Positions 56,101-63,518 of a DNA stretch of 64,000 bases are shown in pieces. Under the pieces are notes generated by a model that was not told where the DNA came from, did no database searches, and was given only the letters and a program-made list of their open reading frames with translations. Each line of letters opens with the position of its first letter. The stretch's first letter is position 1. Source of the DNA: Streptomyces sp. GSL17-111 (GTDB lineage: Bacteria > Actinomycetota > Actinomycetes > Streptomycetales > Streptomycetaceae); NCBI RefSeq assembly GCF_037911585.1, contig NZ_JBAJNS010000001.1:4697501-4761500 (forward strand), given 5' to 3'. A program made the position numbers and the translations under genes.

Positions 56101-57036
56101 GTTGATGGTGCACTCGGTCGGGCCGTAGAGGTTGACCAGCGACGCCTCCGGGAGCTGCTCGGCGAACTGCCGCGCGAGCTGGTTGGACAGCGCCTCACCG
56201 CCGGAGAAGACCCGCTGCAGGCTGGTGCACGCGGGCAGCGCCTCGGTGTCCAGCAGCGCCTGGAGCAGGGTGGGGACGCACTGGAGCGTCGTCACCTCGT
56301 GCTTGGCGATGGCCGTGACCAGCGCCTCCGGGTCCCGGTAGATGCCGGGCGTGCCCATGACCACACGGCTGCCCGTCGCGGGGGCGAGGATCTCCCACTG
56401 CGCCGCGTCGAACGACATCGGGGTCTTCTGCAGCACCGTCGTCCCCGGGCCCAGATGACCGCTCGTCAGCAGCCACCGCATCTGCGCCACGATGCTGTTG
56501 TGCTCGATCATCACGCCCTTGGGCTTGCCGGTGCTGCCCGAGGTGTAGATGACGTAGGCCAGCGTGCTCGGGCACGCCGCCGGCGGCTGCGGCCCGGTGA
56601 ACTCCTCGGCCTCCGCCACCGTGACGATCCGGGTGCCCTGCGGGGCGAGCGCCGTCAGCCGTGCGACGAGGCTCTCCTCGGTCACGACGATCCGCGTCCG
56701 GCTGTCCTCGATCATGTACCGCAGCCGGTCCTCCGGGTACTCCGGGGACAGCGGCAGGTAGGCCGCCCCGGAGCCGAGAATGCCCCACACGCCCGTCATC
56801 AGCTCCACCGACGGGTCCACGAACAGGCCGACGCAGTCGTCGGGCCGGGCGCCGAGGTGGTGGAGGTAGGCCGCCAGCCGACCGCTCGTCCGGGACAGCT
56901 CCTGGTAGCTGAGCGTCCGGTCGTGCGCCACCACGGCGATGTCGTCCGGCCGTGCCTCAGCCTGCTGGTTCAGCAGGCTGGGCAGGCAGGTGACAAGGCG
57001 TCTACAGAGAATGCGTGCGTAGTTTTCTGTCTCCAC
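53182..57036 (-). CDS. indC: Indigoidine synthetase-type NRPS (A-Ox-T-TE)
   Basis: 1284 residues from GTG 57036, almost the length of BpsA. The adenylation domain (1-470) has YTSGSTGKPKG (about 163) and RGYRVELEEIA (about 420). A nitroreductase-like oxidase domain (about 480-860, with YDRAGFGITAVSRAPEPWLE and SAGYSSKTGNPLPAARRM) is inserted before the last adenylation motif LPLTANGKVD (about 903), the hallmark of IndC/BpsA. The carrier protein has GGNSLIAVSL (about 960) and the thioesterase GYSFGARVA (about 1102). Such enzymes cyclise L-glutamine to an aminopyridine-dione that dimerises to blue indigoidine or is C-ribosylated. The start lies inside the end of the transporter gene. Confidence 0.95.
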   Translation of the reverse strand: METENYARILCRRLVTCLPSLLNQQAEARPDDIAVVAHDRTLSYQELSRTSGRLAAYLHHLGARPDDCVGLFVDPSVELMTGVWGILGSGAAYLPLSPEYPEDRLRYMIEDSRTRIVVTEESLVARLTALAPQGTRIVTVAEAEEFTGPQPPAACPSTLAYVIYTSGSTGKPKGVMIEHNSIVAQMRWLLTSGHLGPGTTVLQKTPMSFDAAQWEILAPATGSRVVMGTPGIYRDPEALVTAIAKHEVTTLQCVPTLLQALLDTEALPACTSLQRVFSGGEALSNQLARQFAEQLPEASLVNLYGPTECTINATAYLTDPETLEEGAGSVPIGIPVDSTQCYILDENMAPASIGETGELYIGGVQLARGYLHKPEQTRERFVASPFVPTERLYRTGDLASWNPDGTIQFAGRADNQVKLRGYRVELEEIALAIEEHTWVRRAAALVTDDARTGFQRLVACVELNPKEAALMDQGVQGGHHMSKSSKLQVKAQLSGAGLREDAGGRPVLALPGRAEPAEQRRRAFARKTYRFYEGGDVVREDLLSLLAPRGGAARSRPLEELTFPELGTVLRWFGQFHSDERLLPKYAHASPGALYATQMYLETGGLECGVEAGVYYYHPADHTLVAIPGTPEVPPGRLVVHFSGKRSAIEPVYKNNIREVLEFEAGHMVGLFEEVLPEYGLDIRPLEYRESVRERLDVAAEDYYLGTFEIRAADGRPQADPTEVFVQAHGDRVAGLPEGQYRYADGALERISDELVQSKHVIAINQAVYDRAGFGITAVSRAPEPWLEYVSLGAKLHHLQASGLGLGFMSAGYSSKTGNPLPAARRMDDILTGSGFDTGPLYFFVGGRVSEEQLASEGMHEDAVHMKGPAEMIKDELAGILPDYMLPNQVLVLSELPLTANGKVDSKALAASDAVTSAEVTTPYVAPGTRAERWLAKEWGKALKYDHVSVEDDFFASGGNSLIAVSLINKVNREFGTRLPMQSVFQCPKLGELAARIENDTEESSSRLLLLNGRPTEGSGQVEGGAAKRPVFCWPGLGGYPMNLRLLSGEAGGGRPFYGVQAYGINAGEVPYRTIREMASADVSEILSVQPEGPYTLWGYSFGARVAFETAWQLEQLGKEVENVLLICPGNPSIRWADGDMFGRQSSFDNPAYVAILFSVFVASLGGEDLERCLARSRDEDSFVDFIEEVVPALDEQTIRRITRIVGETYQFEYTFEEMAERKLRAPVTIFRATGDEYSFIEDGTIDGDGPRPTIVDLDGDHYSVLKEQGVGELASAIRERIGG

Positions 57037-58039
57037 GGAGATCCCCCTGATCGACTGATGGACGGTGGTGCGGGGTGACGGACGGCTGCGGCGCCTCGCC
57101 CGAGGCGGCCTGCGGCGTGTCCGGGGACGTGTCCTGCGGCGCGGGCGGGGGTGTCCCGCCCGCCCGGGGACCGCCCCGCCGGGACGGCTTCGGCTGCGCC
57201 ATGACCACGGCCGCGACGACGGCCGCCGCACCGGCGAGCTGGGCCGCCGACAGGGACTCGCCGAGGAAGACGTAGCCGAGGATCGTCGCGGCGAGCGGGC
57301 TGGCGAAGGCGAGGAAGGAGACGGCCAGCGCCGGCAACCGCTCGATGCCGCGGAACCAGACCGCGTAGGCGATCAGGGCCCCGATGACGCTCAGATACAG
57401 GAAGCCGGTGACGTTCTCGCCCGTGATCTCGGAGGGCAGCCCCTCCGCCAGGAGCGCCACGGGCAGCAGCACCAGACCGCCGAACGTCAGCTGCCACCCG
57501 GTGAACGTCAGCAGGCCGACGCCCTCGGGCCGGCCCCAGCGCTTGGTGAACACGATGCCGGCCGCCATGCACAACGCGCCGCCCAGCCCGGCCGCGACGC
57601 CGACGGCGTCCAGCGCCGCCTGTGGCTGGAGCACCAGCAGCGCCACACCGAGGGCGCCGAGCGCGCACGAGGCGACCTGGATCGCCTTGATCCGCTGCCG
57701 CAGCAGGCCGACGCCCAGCAGCAGCACGATCATCGGCTGCACGGACATGACCAGCGCGGCCACACCGCCCGGCAGGTGGTACGCGGCGACGAACAGCAGG
57801 TAGAAGAACGCCCCGATGTTCAGCACGCCGAGGACCAGAGCCCGCCACCACCACTCACCGCGCGGCAGCGTGCGCCCGATGGCCACCAGCACCAGCCCGG
57901 CGGGCAGCGCCCGGATCATCGCCGCGAGCAGCGGCCGGTCGGGCGGCAGCAGCTCCGTCGTCACCAGGTACGTGCTGCCCCACACGGCCGGAGCCAGCGC
58001 GGTCAGCGCGGAGTCCCCGATGACGCGGTGACCGCTCAT
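57002..58039 (-). CDS. EamA-family transporter, probable product exporter
   Basis: 345 residues with ten hydrophobic helices in two EamA repeats (SALTALAPAVWGSTYLVTTE at the start; GLGGALCMAAGIVFTKRWGR opening the second half). A long Pro-rich cytoplasmic tail follows. It overlaps the synthetase by 35 bases and the upstream upp gene by ATGA, so all three are translationally coupled. Minimycin clusters carry a transporter for self-protection; I infer the same role. Confidence 0.88.
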   Translation of the reverse strand: MSGHRVIGDSALTALAPAVWGSTYLVTTELLPPDRPLLAAMIRALPAGLVLVAIGRTLPRGEWWWRALVLGVLNIGAFFYLLFVAAYHLPGGVAALVMSVQPMIVLLLGVGLLRQRIKAIQVASCALGALGVALLVLQPQAALDAVGVAAGLGGALCMAAGIVFTKRWGRPEGVGLLTFTGWQLTFGGLVLLPVALLAEGLPSEITGENVTGFLYLSVIGALIAYAVWFRGIERLPALAVSFLAFASPLAATILGYVFLGESLSAAQLAGAAAVVAAVVMAQPKPSRRGGPRAGGTPPPAPQDTSPDTPQAASGEAPQPSVTPHHRPSVDQGDLRGDRKLRTHSL

Positions 58040-58698
58040 CGCGCACCCGAGTCGACGGTGCCGAAGTAGCGGTCGCCGAAGTCACCGATGCCCGGGATCA
58101 TGAAGGCGTGCTCGTTGAGCCGCTGCTCCACGGAGGACGTCACCAGCCGCAGCCGGGGATGGGCCGCCATGACCTTCTCCAGCCCCTCGGGCGAGGTGAG
58201 GAAGTTGACGAAGACGATGTTCTCCTCCCGCACGCCGGCCTTCAGCAGGACGTCGATCGCGGCGAGCGCCGAGCCGCCGGTGGCCAGCATCGGTTCCAGC
58301 AGCAGCACGTGCCGCTCGGCGATGTCGTCGGGCAGGTGGGAGTAGTACAGGTGCGGCAGCTTGGTCTGCTTGTCCCGCTGGATCAGCACCTTGCCGATGC
58401 GGACGCCCGGCAGGACGTCGCGCACCTCCGCCTCCATGCTCTCCCCGGCCCGGATGACCGGCACCGCGCAGAGCTTCGCGGCGGACCGCAGCCCGCGGTA
58501 CGTCTCGCCCACCGGGGTGGTGACGTCGTGCTCCTCGAAGGGCAGCAGATCCAGGGCCGACTCCACGAGCATCCGGATGATGCGGCGCGAGTGGAAGACG
58601 AAGTCCTCGCGGCGCGCGTCGCGGTTCCGGATGACCGTGTGCAGTGCGCGGAGCTGGTCGGTCTGGGGCAGTAAGTGAACGTTTGCATGCGTCGTCAT
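58036..58698 (-). CDS. upp: Uracil phosphoribosyltransferase
   Basis: 220 residues. NVHLLPQTDQLRALHTVIRN, then RDARREDFVFHSRRIIRMLV, PVIRAGESMEAEVRDVLPGV and the PRPP loop EPMLATGGS, with IPGIGDFGDRYFGT at the uracil-binding end, are all present. It makes UMP from uracil and PRPP. In the minimycin cluster such an enzyme is reported to protect the producer by enlarging the UMP pool; with the adjoining prs gene this fits here. Confidence 0.93.
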   Translation of the reverse strand: MTTHANVHLLPQTDQLRALHTVIRNRDARREDFVFHSRRIIRMLVESALDLLPFEEHDVTTPVGETYRGLRSAAKLCAVPVIRAGESMEAEVRDVLPGVRIGKVLIQRDKQTKLPHLYYSHLPDDIAERHVLLLEPMLATGGSALAAIDVLLKAGVREENIVFVNFLTSPEGLEKVMAAHPRLRLVTSSVEQRLNEHAFMIPGIGDFGDRYFGTVDSGAR

Positions 58699-58783
58699 GA
58701 TCGGTCCCTCCCCGAGGTGTGACGATCGTCGGTACGGGGGCCGGGGCGCGGCCGGGCCGGCACGCGCCCCGGAGCCCGGGGCG

Positions 58784-59467
58784 TCAGTCGAGCTCGGCGA
58801 AGGCGCGGCGCGACTCGCTGACGAACCGCCGGACCTTGGCGCGGTCCTTGCGGCCGTCCGCGCCCTCCAGCCCGGTGTGCGCGTCGACGGCGGCCGGCCG
58901 CACCTGGCGGATCGCCTCCGCGACGTTGTCCGGGTTCAGGCCGCCGGCCATCATCAGCGGCTTGGGGGAGCGGCGTACCAGCTCGGCGCTGACCGACCAG
59001 TCGTGCGTCAGCCCGGTCGCGCCCTTGGCGCCGGTGGCCGGGTTGAAGGTGTCGGTGATGAACATGTCGACACAGTCGGCGACCTCGTCCACGAGCTTCA
59101 GCAGCTCGTCGGCGTTGTCCTCCTTGACCACCAGGCTCTTGAGCACGTACAGCTCGGGCCGGGCCGCCTTCAGCGCCCGCAGCTCCGCCGCCTCCACGTC
59201 CCCGTGCAGCTGCACGGCCGTGACGCCGAGTTCGGAGCAGAAGGCGGCGACCTCGTCCGCCTTCGTCAGGTAGCTGATCAGCACTCCGGCGTGCGGGGGC
59301 CGCAGGCCGGAGATGATCTCGGTGGCGGCGGCCTCGGATATGTCGTCCTTGCCGGACGGCAGCCGCAGCGGGAAGCCCAGCCAGTCCGTCTTCTCCTCGA
59401 CCAGCATGGCCGCCTCGGCAGCATCGATGACGCCTGCGACTTGCACCAGGTTCTTCACGGACAACAC
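58784..59467 (-). CDS. TrpF-like (phosphoribosylanthranilate isomerase fold) protein lacking the catalytic Cys
   Basis: 227 residues from GTG 59467 with AAAGG upstream. The (beta/alpha)8 TrpF pattern is evident: TAVQLHGDVEAAELRAL, DMFITDTFNP (Asp kept), GATGLTHDWSVSAELV and MMAGGLNPDNVAEAI. At the N-terminus the usual KICG is replaced by QVAG at the same distance (20 residues) from the following LGF, so the general-base Cys is Ala. The C-terminal SSG phosphate loop reads DAHTGLEG. It is therefore unlikely to be a normal tryptophan enzyme and may act on another ribosylated or glycosylamine intermediate. It lies upstream of upp. Confidence 0.85.
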   Translation of the reverse strand: MLSVKNLVQVAGVIDAAEAAMLVEEKTDWLGFPLRLPSGKDDISEAAATEIISGLRPPHAGVLISYLTKADEVAAFCSELGVTAVQLHGDVEAAELRALKAARPELYVLKSLVVKEDNADELLKLVDEVADCVDMFITDTFNPATGAKGATGLTHDWSVSAELVRRSPKPLMMAGGLNPDNVAEAIRQVRPAAVDAHTGLEGADGRKDRAKVRRFVSESRRAFAELD

Positions 59468-59626
59468 GCCTTTCTCATCCGGTACTTGCGGATCTTCCGG
59501 GGTTCGGGTGGTTCTTCGTCCGGTGGTACGTCGGGGCCCGTGGGAGCCCTGACGGCGCGGATCGCAGCGGGGACGTGTGGGGCCGTGTGCCGTGGACCGC
59601 GGTCGGTGGGGTGGCGCCGCCGGAGC

Positions 59627-60277
59627 TCACGTGCCGTAGCGGTCGTGGAAGACCTTCCGCTCCCGTGGGCGGCGTCCGGGGTGGATCCGTTCCTCGGCGG
59701 GGTGGCCGACGGCCAGCAGCAGCGCGACGGCCAGGTCGTCCCGGTCGTCGACGCCGATGACCTTCTTGACCTCCTGCTCGTCCCAGCCGTTCATCGGCGA
59801 GGTGGCCAGACCGGCCCCGGCGGCGGCGAGCATGAAGAACGACGCGGCGATCATGGCGTCCTTGACCGCGTACTCCCGCAGCAGCCCGCGCTCGGCCAGA
59901 TCCCGCTGGAACGCCTGCCCGCCCTCCTGGAAGGAGGCGATGAACGCCTCGTTCCAGGCCCCGCGCTCGCGGGCCTGCGCGTAGATGTCGTCGAGGTCGC
60001 CCTCCCAGGCCGTGCTCTCGGCGACGAACACCAGGGTGACCGGCGCCTCCCTCGGCTGCGGCTGCCCACCGGTGGCCGCGACGAGCCCGTCCCGCACCTC
60101 CGGATCGGAGACCACGACGATGGACCGGCTCTGGTGGTTCCAGCTCGACGGCGCCTCCAAGGCGAGGTCGAGCAGTTCGCCCAGTTGCTCCGGCGGGACG
60201 GGTCGGGAGGAGTAGTGACGCAAGCTACGGCGGGCCCGGATGGCATCGGCGACCGAGGGGGGAACCGGAGCGTTCAT
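59627..60277 (-). CDS. Nitroreductase-family FMN oxidoreductase
   Basis: 216 residues from ATG 60277. ADAIRARRSLRHYSSRPVPP, then LLDLALEAPSSWNHQSRSIV (FMN phosphate contacts), AAAGAGLATSPMNGWDEQEV and ALLLAVGHPAEERIHPGRRP are the family pattern. These enzymes reduce nitro groups, quinones or C=C bonds, or oxidise heterocycles. As the first gene of the leftward C-glycoside cluster it may complement or modify the synthetase oxidase step; this is inference. Confidence 0.88.
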   Translation of the reverse strand: MNAPVPPSVADAIRARRSLRHYSSRPVPPEQLGELLDLALEAPSSWNHQSRSIVVVSDPEVRDGLVAATGGQPQPREAPVTLVFVAESTAWEGDLDDIYAQARERGAWNEAFIASFQEGGQAFQRDLAERGLLREYAVKDAMIAASFFMLAAAGAGLATSPMNGWDEQEVKKVIGVDDRDDLAVALLLAVGHPAEERIHPGRRPRERKVFHDRYGT

Positions 60278-60282
60278 GGGGA

Positions 60283-60594
60283 GTGGCGCACCTTTCGCGT
60301 CGAGACAAAGCACCGCCATCCTGGGCAGGCCGGATGGTGCCCTGGTCGAGAGGCGATGGACCCGCCCCAGCCGCAACGTTTCTCCTCCCTCCGCCCTCCC
60401 CTCCGCCCCGCCCGTTCCCCCGCCAGGACGGCACCGGCCACTGGGCTGCGGGCGACGCCGACGCCCTCCTCGGTGACGACGAGGAGCTGAGGCTTTCCGG
60501 GAGCCGGGTGGTCACCGGAAACGGGTACCACCTCTCCGTGCTCGATCTCTGGTACGTGCGGGAACCGGAGCCGCCGGAGGGCGAGGAGGACTGA
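60283..60594 (+). CDS. Doubtful small protein or remnant
   Basis: 103 codons from a GTG 5 bases away from the divergent nitroreductase start, with no ribosome site. The first half is Pro-rich and looks non-coding. The second half (DALLGDDEELRLSGSRVVTG, then NGYHLSVLDLWYV) looks like real protein sequence ending in an acidic tail. I suspect the 3' remnant of a lost gene rather than a functional one; family not recognised. Confidence 0.3.
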   Translation: MAHLSRRDKAPPSWAGRMVPWSRGDGPAPAATFLLPPPSPPPRPFPRQDGTGHWAAGDADALLGDDEELRLSGSRVVTGNGYHLSVLDLWYVREPEPPEGEED

Positions 60595-60696
60595 TCCGCG
60601 CCGGTGCGCCGAGCGTCGCCCGCCCACGGCCGGACGGGCTCGTCCGCGCCGCACGCCGTGGCGCGTCCCGGAGCCGCCGAAGGTGCCGGACGTGGC

Positions 60697-60731
60697 GGAC
60701 GCCCGTCGCGGGGAGGGTGCGACGGGCGTCC
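60697..60731. terminator. 13-bp hairpin after the membrane protein gene
   Basis: A perfect 13-bp stem (60697-60709 with 60719-60731; arm GGACGCCCGTCGC) and 9-base purine-rich loop stands 41 bases past the stop of the leftward gene at 60772. It also lies downstream of the rightward open frame. Confidence 0.7.
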
Positions 60732-60771
60732 GGACGGCCCTACGGCCGCGTGGGTGGGGCGGGCGTCGGCG

Positions 60772-62769
60772 TCAGGGCGCCTCACCGGCCAGGGGCGTGA
60801 GCTCGCCGCCGCCCTCCAGCGACGCCGTGAGGTCGGCCTTGGCGCCCTGCGTCGCCTCGGCGGCCAGCAGATGCCCCTGGGCGCTGGCCTCGACGTCCCC
60901 CGAGGCCGTGATCGAGGTGACCTCGGAGCTGCCCGCCGCCAGCAGGTACCAGGTGCCGCCCGAGGCCTTCCACAGCACGCCGCTGAGCACCCGGGGCTCG
61001 CGGGGGCCGCACGCCGGACGGTCCTCCACCCGTACCGTCACGGCGCCGGGCGTGGCCGGGTCCTCGGCGGGCGGCAGGAACTGCACCGACGCCCGCGAAC
61101 CCGTGCCGCGCCAGGTCTCCGCGCGGGCGCAGACCCAGCGACCCGTGCCGTTGTCCTCGGGCAGTTCCTGCGTCGCGAAGGCCCAGGTGTTGACCGTGCG
61201 CACCCCGGCGGTGGCCACCGAGGACAGCTGGCACGCCGTACGGGCCAGCGCCGCCTCCGCATCGGCGCTCAGCGGGTCCTGCGGCGTCTCGCCCGGCTCC
61301 CCGTAGGTCAGGTGTGTCGGGGTGATCTCGCCGAGGTCCGTCACCAGGTACGGGTCCTTCCGCCCGGCCGAGGAGACGCGCAGCGCGGACCAGGCCGTGC
61401 ACGTCCCCTGCCCGAGCGGCGGGCTGGTCACGGGGTCGGTGACGCCGTCGGCGCGGCGCTTGACGGCGGTGCCGGTGTCGCCCGGGTTGAGCAGGTCGGT
61501 CACCGCCAGCTCGGTCACCCAGGGAGCCATCAGGTAGCGGGCGTTGCCGTCGCCGCGGGTCAGCAGGACGGCGCTGGCCGACGCTCCGGACGCCGCGTCC
61601 GCGCGGGCGAAGTCCAGCGCCACCGGGCCCTCCGTCCCGTCCTGCGGCTCGGCGTACCGGACGACCCGCAGCCCGTCGTGCAGCAGCACGACCGAGGCAC
61701 CGTCCACCACGCCCGCGTACAGCAGCTGCGGGGGGCCGGCCGCCGGGCCGGGGGCCGTGCCCGGCGTCGCCGTCACGGCCACCCCCTCGCCCGGCCGCGC
61801 CCACACCGCGAGGGCCCGCCGCAGCAACTCCCGGTCCTCGGCCAGCTCACCCCGCGTGGGCCACACCGAGTAGTCGGAGCGGGTGGCGTCCCGCCAGGCG
61901 GCGGGCTCGACGCGGCCGAGCTTCGCCGGATCCAGCGCGAGCTCCGCCGAGAGGTTCTGCGCGTAGAGGGGCGCCGCCGCGCCGTCCCGCCCCCAGCCGT
62001 CCCCGGGGACGCCGAGCAGGACGCCGCACACCCCGAGGGCCACGGCCGCCACGAGGGCCGCCCGGCCGTGCTGGCGCCGCCGCATCAGGTCCGTGGGCCG
62101 CGCCTGGAGCGAACACGCGTCGAACTCGGGGGACTCCAGCAGCGGACGGTCCCGGCTCCCGGCCGGCGCCTGGACGCCGTTCGCCTCGGTCAGCGCCTCC
62201 TCGGGCGCGGCGACCCCCGCCGCGTCCAGGAGCCGGACCACGTCCCCGTCGCCGAGCCCTTCCAGACCGCGCAGGACGAAGGCCGCGCGGCCCGGCCCGC
62301 TGACCGCCGAGAGGGCCTGTTCGAGGGCCACTTCGTCCGCGCCGCCCGCCCCGGGGAACAGCCGCAGACCGGCCACCTGCGGCAGCAGCGGACGCCGCCC
62401 CGGCAGCCAGCCCAGCTCCCACCGGCCCAGCCGGGGCGGGCGCGGTGCCGTCAGCGCACCGCGCACCACGCGCATCCGCAGGTAGGCGTACTCGGTGTCG
62501 GCGCCCGCGGCGGACGCGGAAGCCGGGCCGGGCCCTCGCTGCGCGGGCAGCGGCGGCTTCTCCTTGGCGGCCCGGCCGCGCGGCAGGGCGCTCTGCGCCA
62601 GGGCGTGCGCGGTCAGCGATCTGCGGTGCCGACCGAGCGCGGGCGGCAGCAGCAGATAGCCGAGGCGCACCAACCGTGGGTAGTGCTCGACGAGCGCCGC
62701 CTCGGCCCGCTCGACATCCACGGGACCGGCGGACGGGGACGGGGGAGAGGTCGCATCCTTCAGAGCCAC
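60772..62769 (-). CDS. Conserved actinobacterial single-span membrane protein, unknown function
   Basis: 665 residues. The N-terminal 220 residues are cytoplasmic and helical (ALVEHYPRLVRLGYLLLPPA, ALEQALSAVSGPGRAAFVLR, GLGDGDVVRLLDAAG), faintly like a sigma-factor-type fold. One membrane span lies near 235 (RAALVAAVALGVCGVLLGVP). The remaining 400 residues are outside the cell, beta-rich, with four to six cysteines (GTCTAWSALR, ARTACQLSSV, VCARAE, PACGPREP) that could pair. The layout suggests coupling of an outer signal to an inner partner. It lies 60 bases downstream of a response regulator gene on the same strand. Confidence 0.75.
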   Translation of the reverse strand: MALKDATSPPSPSAGPVDVERAEAALVEHYPRLVRLGYLLLPPALGRHRRSLTAHALAQSALPRGRAAKEKPPLPAQRGPGPASASAAGADTEYAYLRMRVVRGALTAPRPPRLGRWELGWLPGRRPLLPQVAGLRLFPGAGGADEVALEQALSAVSGPGRAAFVLRGLEGLGDGDVVRLLDAAGVAAPEEALTEANGVQAPAGSRDRPLLESPEFDACSLQARPTDLMRRRQHGRAALVAAVALGVCGVLLGVPGDGWGRDGAAAPLYAQNLSAELALDPAKLGRVEPAAWRDATRSDYSVWPTRGELAEDRELLRRALAVWARPGEGVAVTATPGTAPGPAAGPPQLLYAGVVDGASVVLLHDGLRVVRYAEPQDGTEGPVALDFARADAASGASASAVLLTRGDGNARYLMAPWVTELAVTDLLNPGDTGTAVKRRADGVTDPVTSPPLGQGTCTAWSALRVSSAGRKDPYLVTDLGEITPTHLTYGEPGETPQDPLSADAEAALARTACQLSSVATAGVRTVNTWAFATQELPEDNGTGRWVCARAETWRGTGSRASVQFLPPAEDPATPGAVTVRVEDRPACGPREPRVLSGVLWKASGGTWYLLAAGSSEVTSITASGDVEASAQGHLLAAEATQGAKADLTASLEGGGELTPLAGEAP

Positions 62770-62828
62770 GCTCAGCTGAACGAGCGAACCCCGTGTCGGT
62801 CACGATGCCGCGTCGAGCGGGGCCGGTC

Positions 62829-63470
62829 TCAGCCCCGGTCGAGGTGCGCGAGGACGGCCAGCACACGCCGGTTGTCGTCGTCGGAGACCGGCAGGCCCAG
62901 CTTCCCGAAGATGTTGGACGTGTGCTTCGCCACGGACCGCTCGGTGATGACCAGGCGCTCGGCTATGGCGGCGTTGGACCGGCCCTGGGCCATCAGCTCC
63001 ATGACCTCCCGCTCACGCGGCGTCAGCGTCTCCGTCGGACGGTCCCGTCTGGCCAACAGCTGCCGGATGACCTGCGGATCCATCGCGGTGCCCCCGGCCG
63101 CCACCCGGCGGACGGCCTCGACGAACTGCCCGGCGTCGAACACCCGGTCCTTGAGCAGGTAGCCCACGCCGCCGCTGCCGTCCGCCAGAAGTTCCCGCGC
63201 GTAGAGCTGCTCCACGTGCTGGGAGAGCACGAGCACCGGCATGCCCGGACGTTCCCGCCGCGCCGCGAGGGCGCACTGCAGCCCCTCGTCCGTGAACGAC
63301 GGCGGCAGCCGGACGTCCACGACGGCGACGTCCGGCCGCAGCTCGCGCAGTGCCCGGCTCAGATCGGGCCCGTTGTCCACGGCGGCGGCGATCTCGAAGT
63401 CGTACGCCTCCAGCAGCCGCACGAGTCCGTCGCGCAGCAGGAAGAGGTCTTCGGCGAGGACGACGCGCAA
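62829..63470 (-). CDS. NarL/LuxR-family response regulator
   Basis: 213 residues. The receiver has LAEDLFLLRDGLVRLLEAYD and the phosphoacceptor Asp in VAVVDVRLPPSFTDEG; GVGYLLKDRV has the conserved Lys. The LuxR helix-turn-helix is LTPREREVMELMAQGRSNAA, then VITERSVAKHTSNIFGKLGL. Its histidine kinase is encoded 48 bases upstream, so the two form an operon. Stimulus unknown. Confidence 0.93.
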   Translation of the reverse strand: MRVVLAEDLFLLRDGLVRLLEAYDFEIAAAVDNGPDLSRALRELRPDVAVVDVRLPPSFTDEGLQCALAARRERPGMPVLVLSQHVEQLYARELLADGSGGVGYLLKDRVFDAGQFVEAVRRVAAGGTAMDPQVIRQLLARRDRPTETLTPREREVMELMAQGRSNAAIAERLVITERSVAKHTSNIFGKLGLPVSDDDNRRVLAVLAHLDRG

Positions 63471-63518
63471 CGTGGCTCCGAGCGGGGCGAGGACAGAGGA
63501 GGTACGACCAGGGCGAAT

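Noticed and set aside
53116..57078. 1320-codon plus-strand open frame over the NRPS
   Set aside because: Antisense shadow; the minus strand encodes all A, Ox, T and TE motifs.
49739..60277. A HAD phosphatase (IndB-type) expected in the C-nucleoside cluster
   Set aside because: I looked for a DxDxT motif in this interval and did not find a candidate; it may be encoded elsewhere or not needed.
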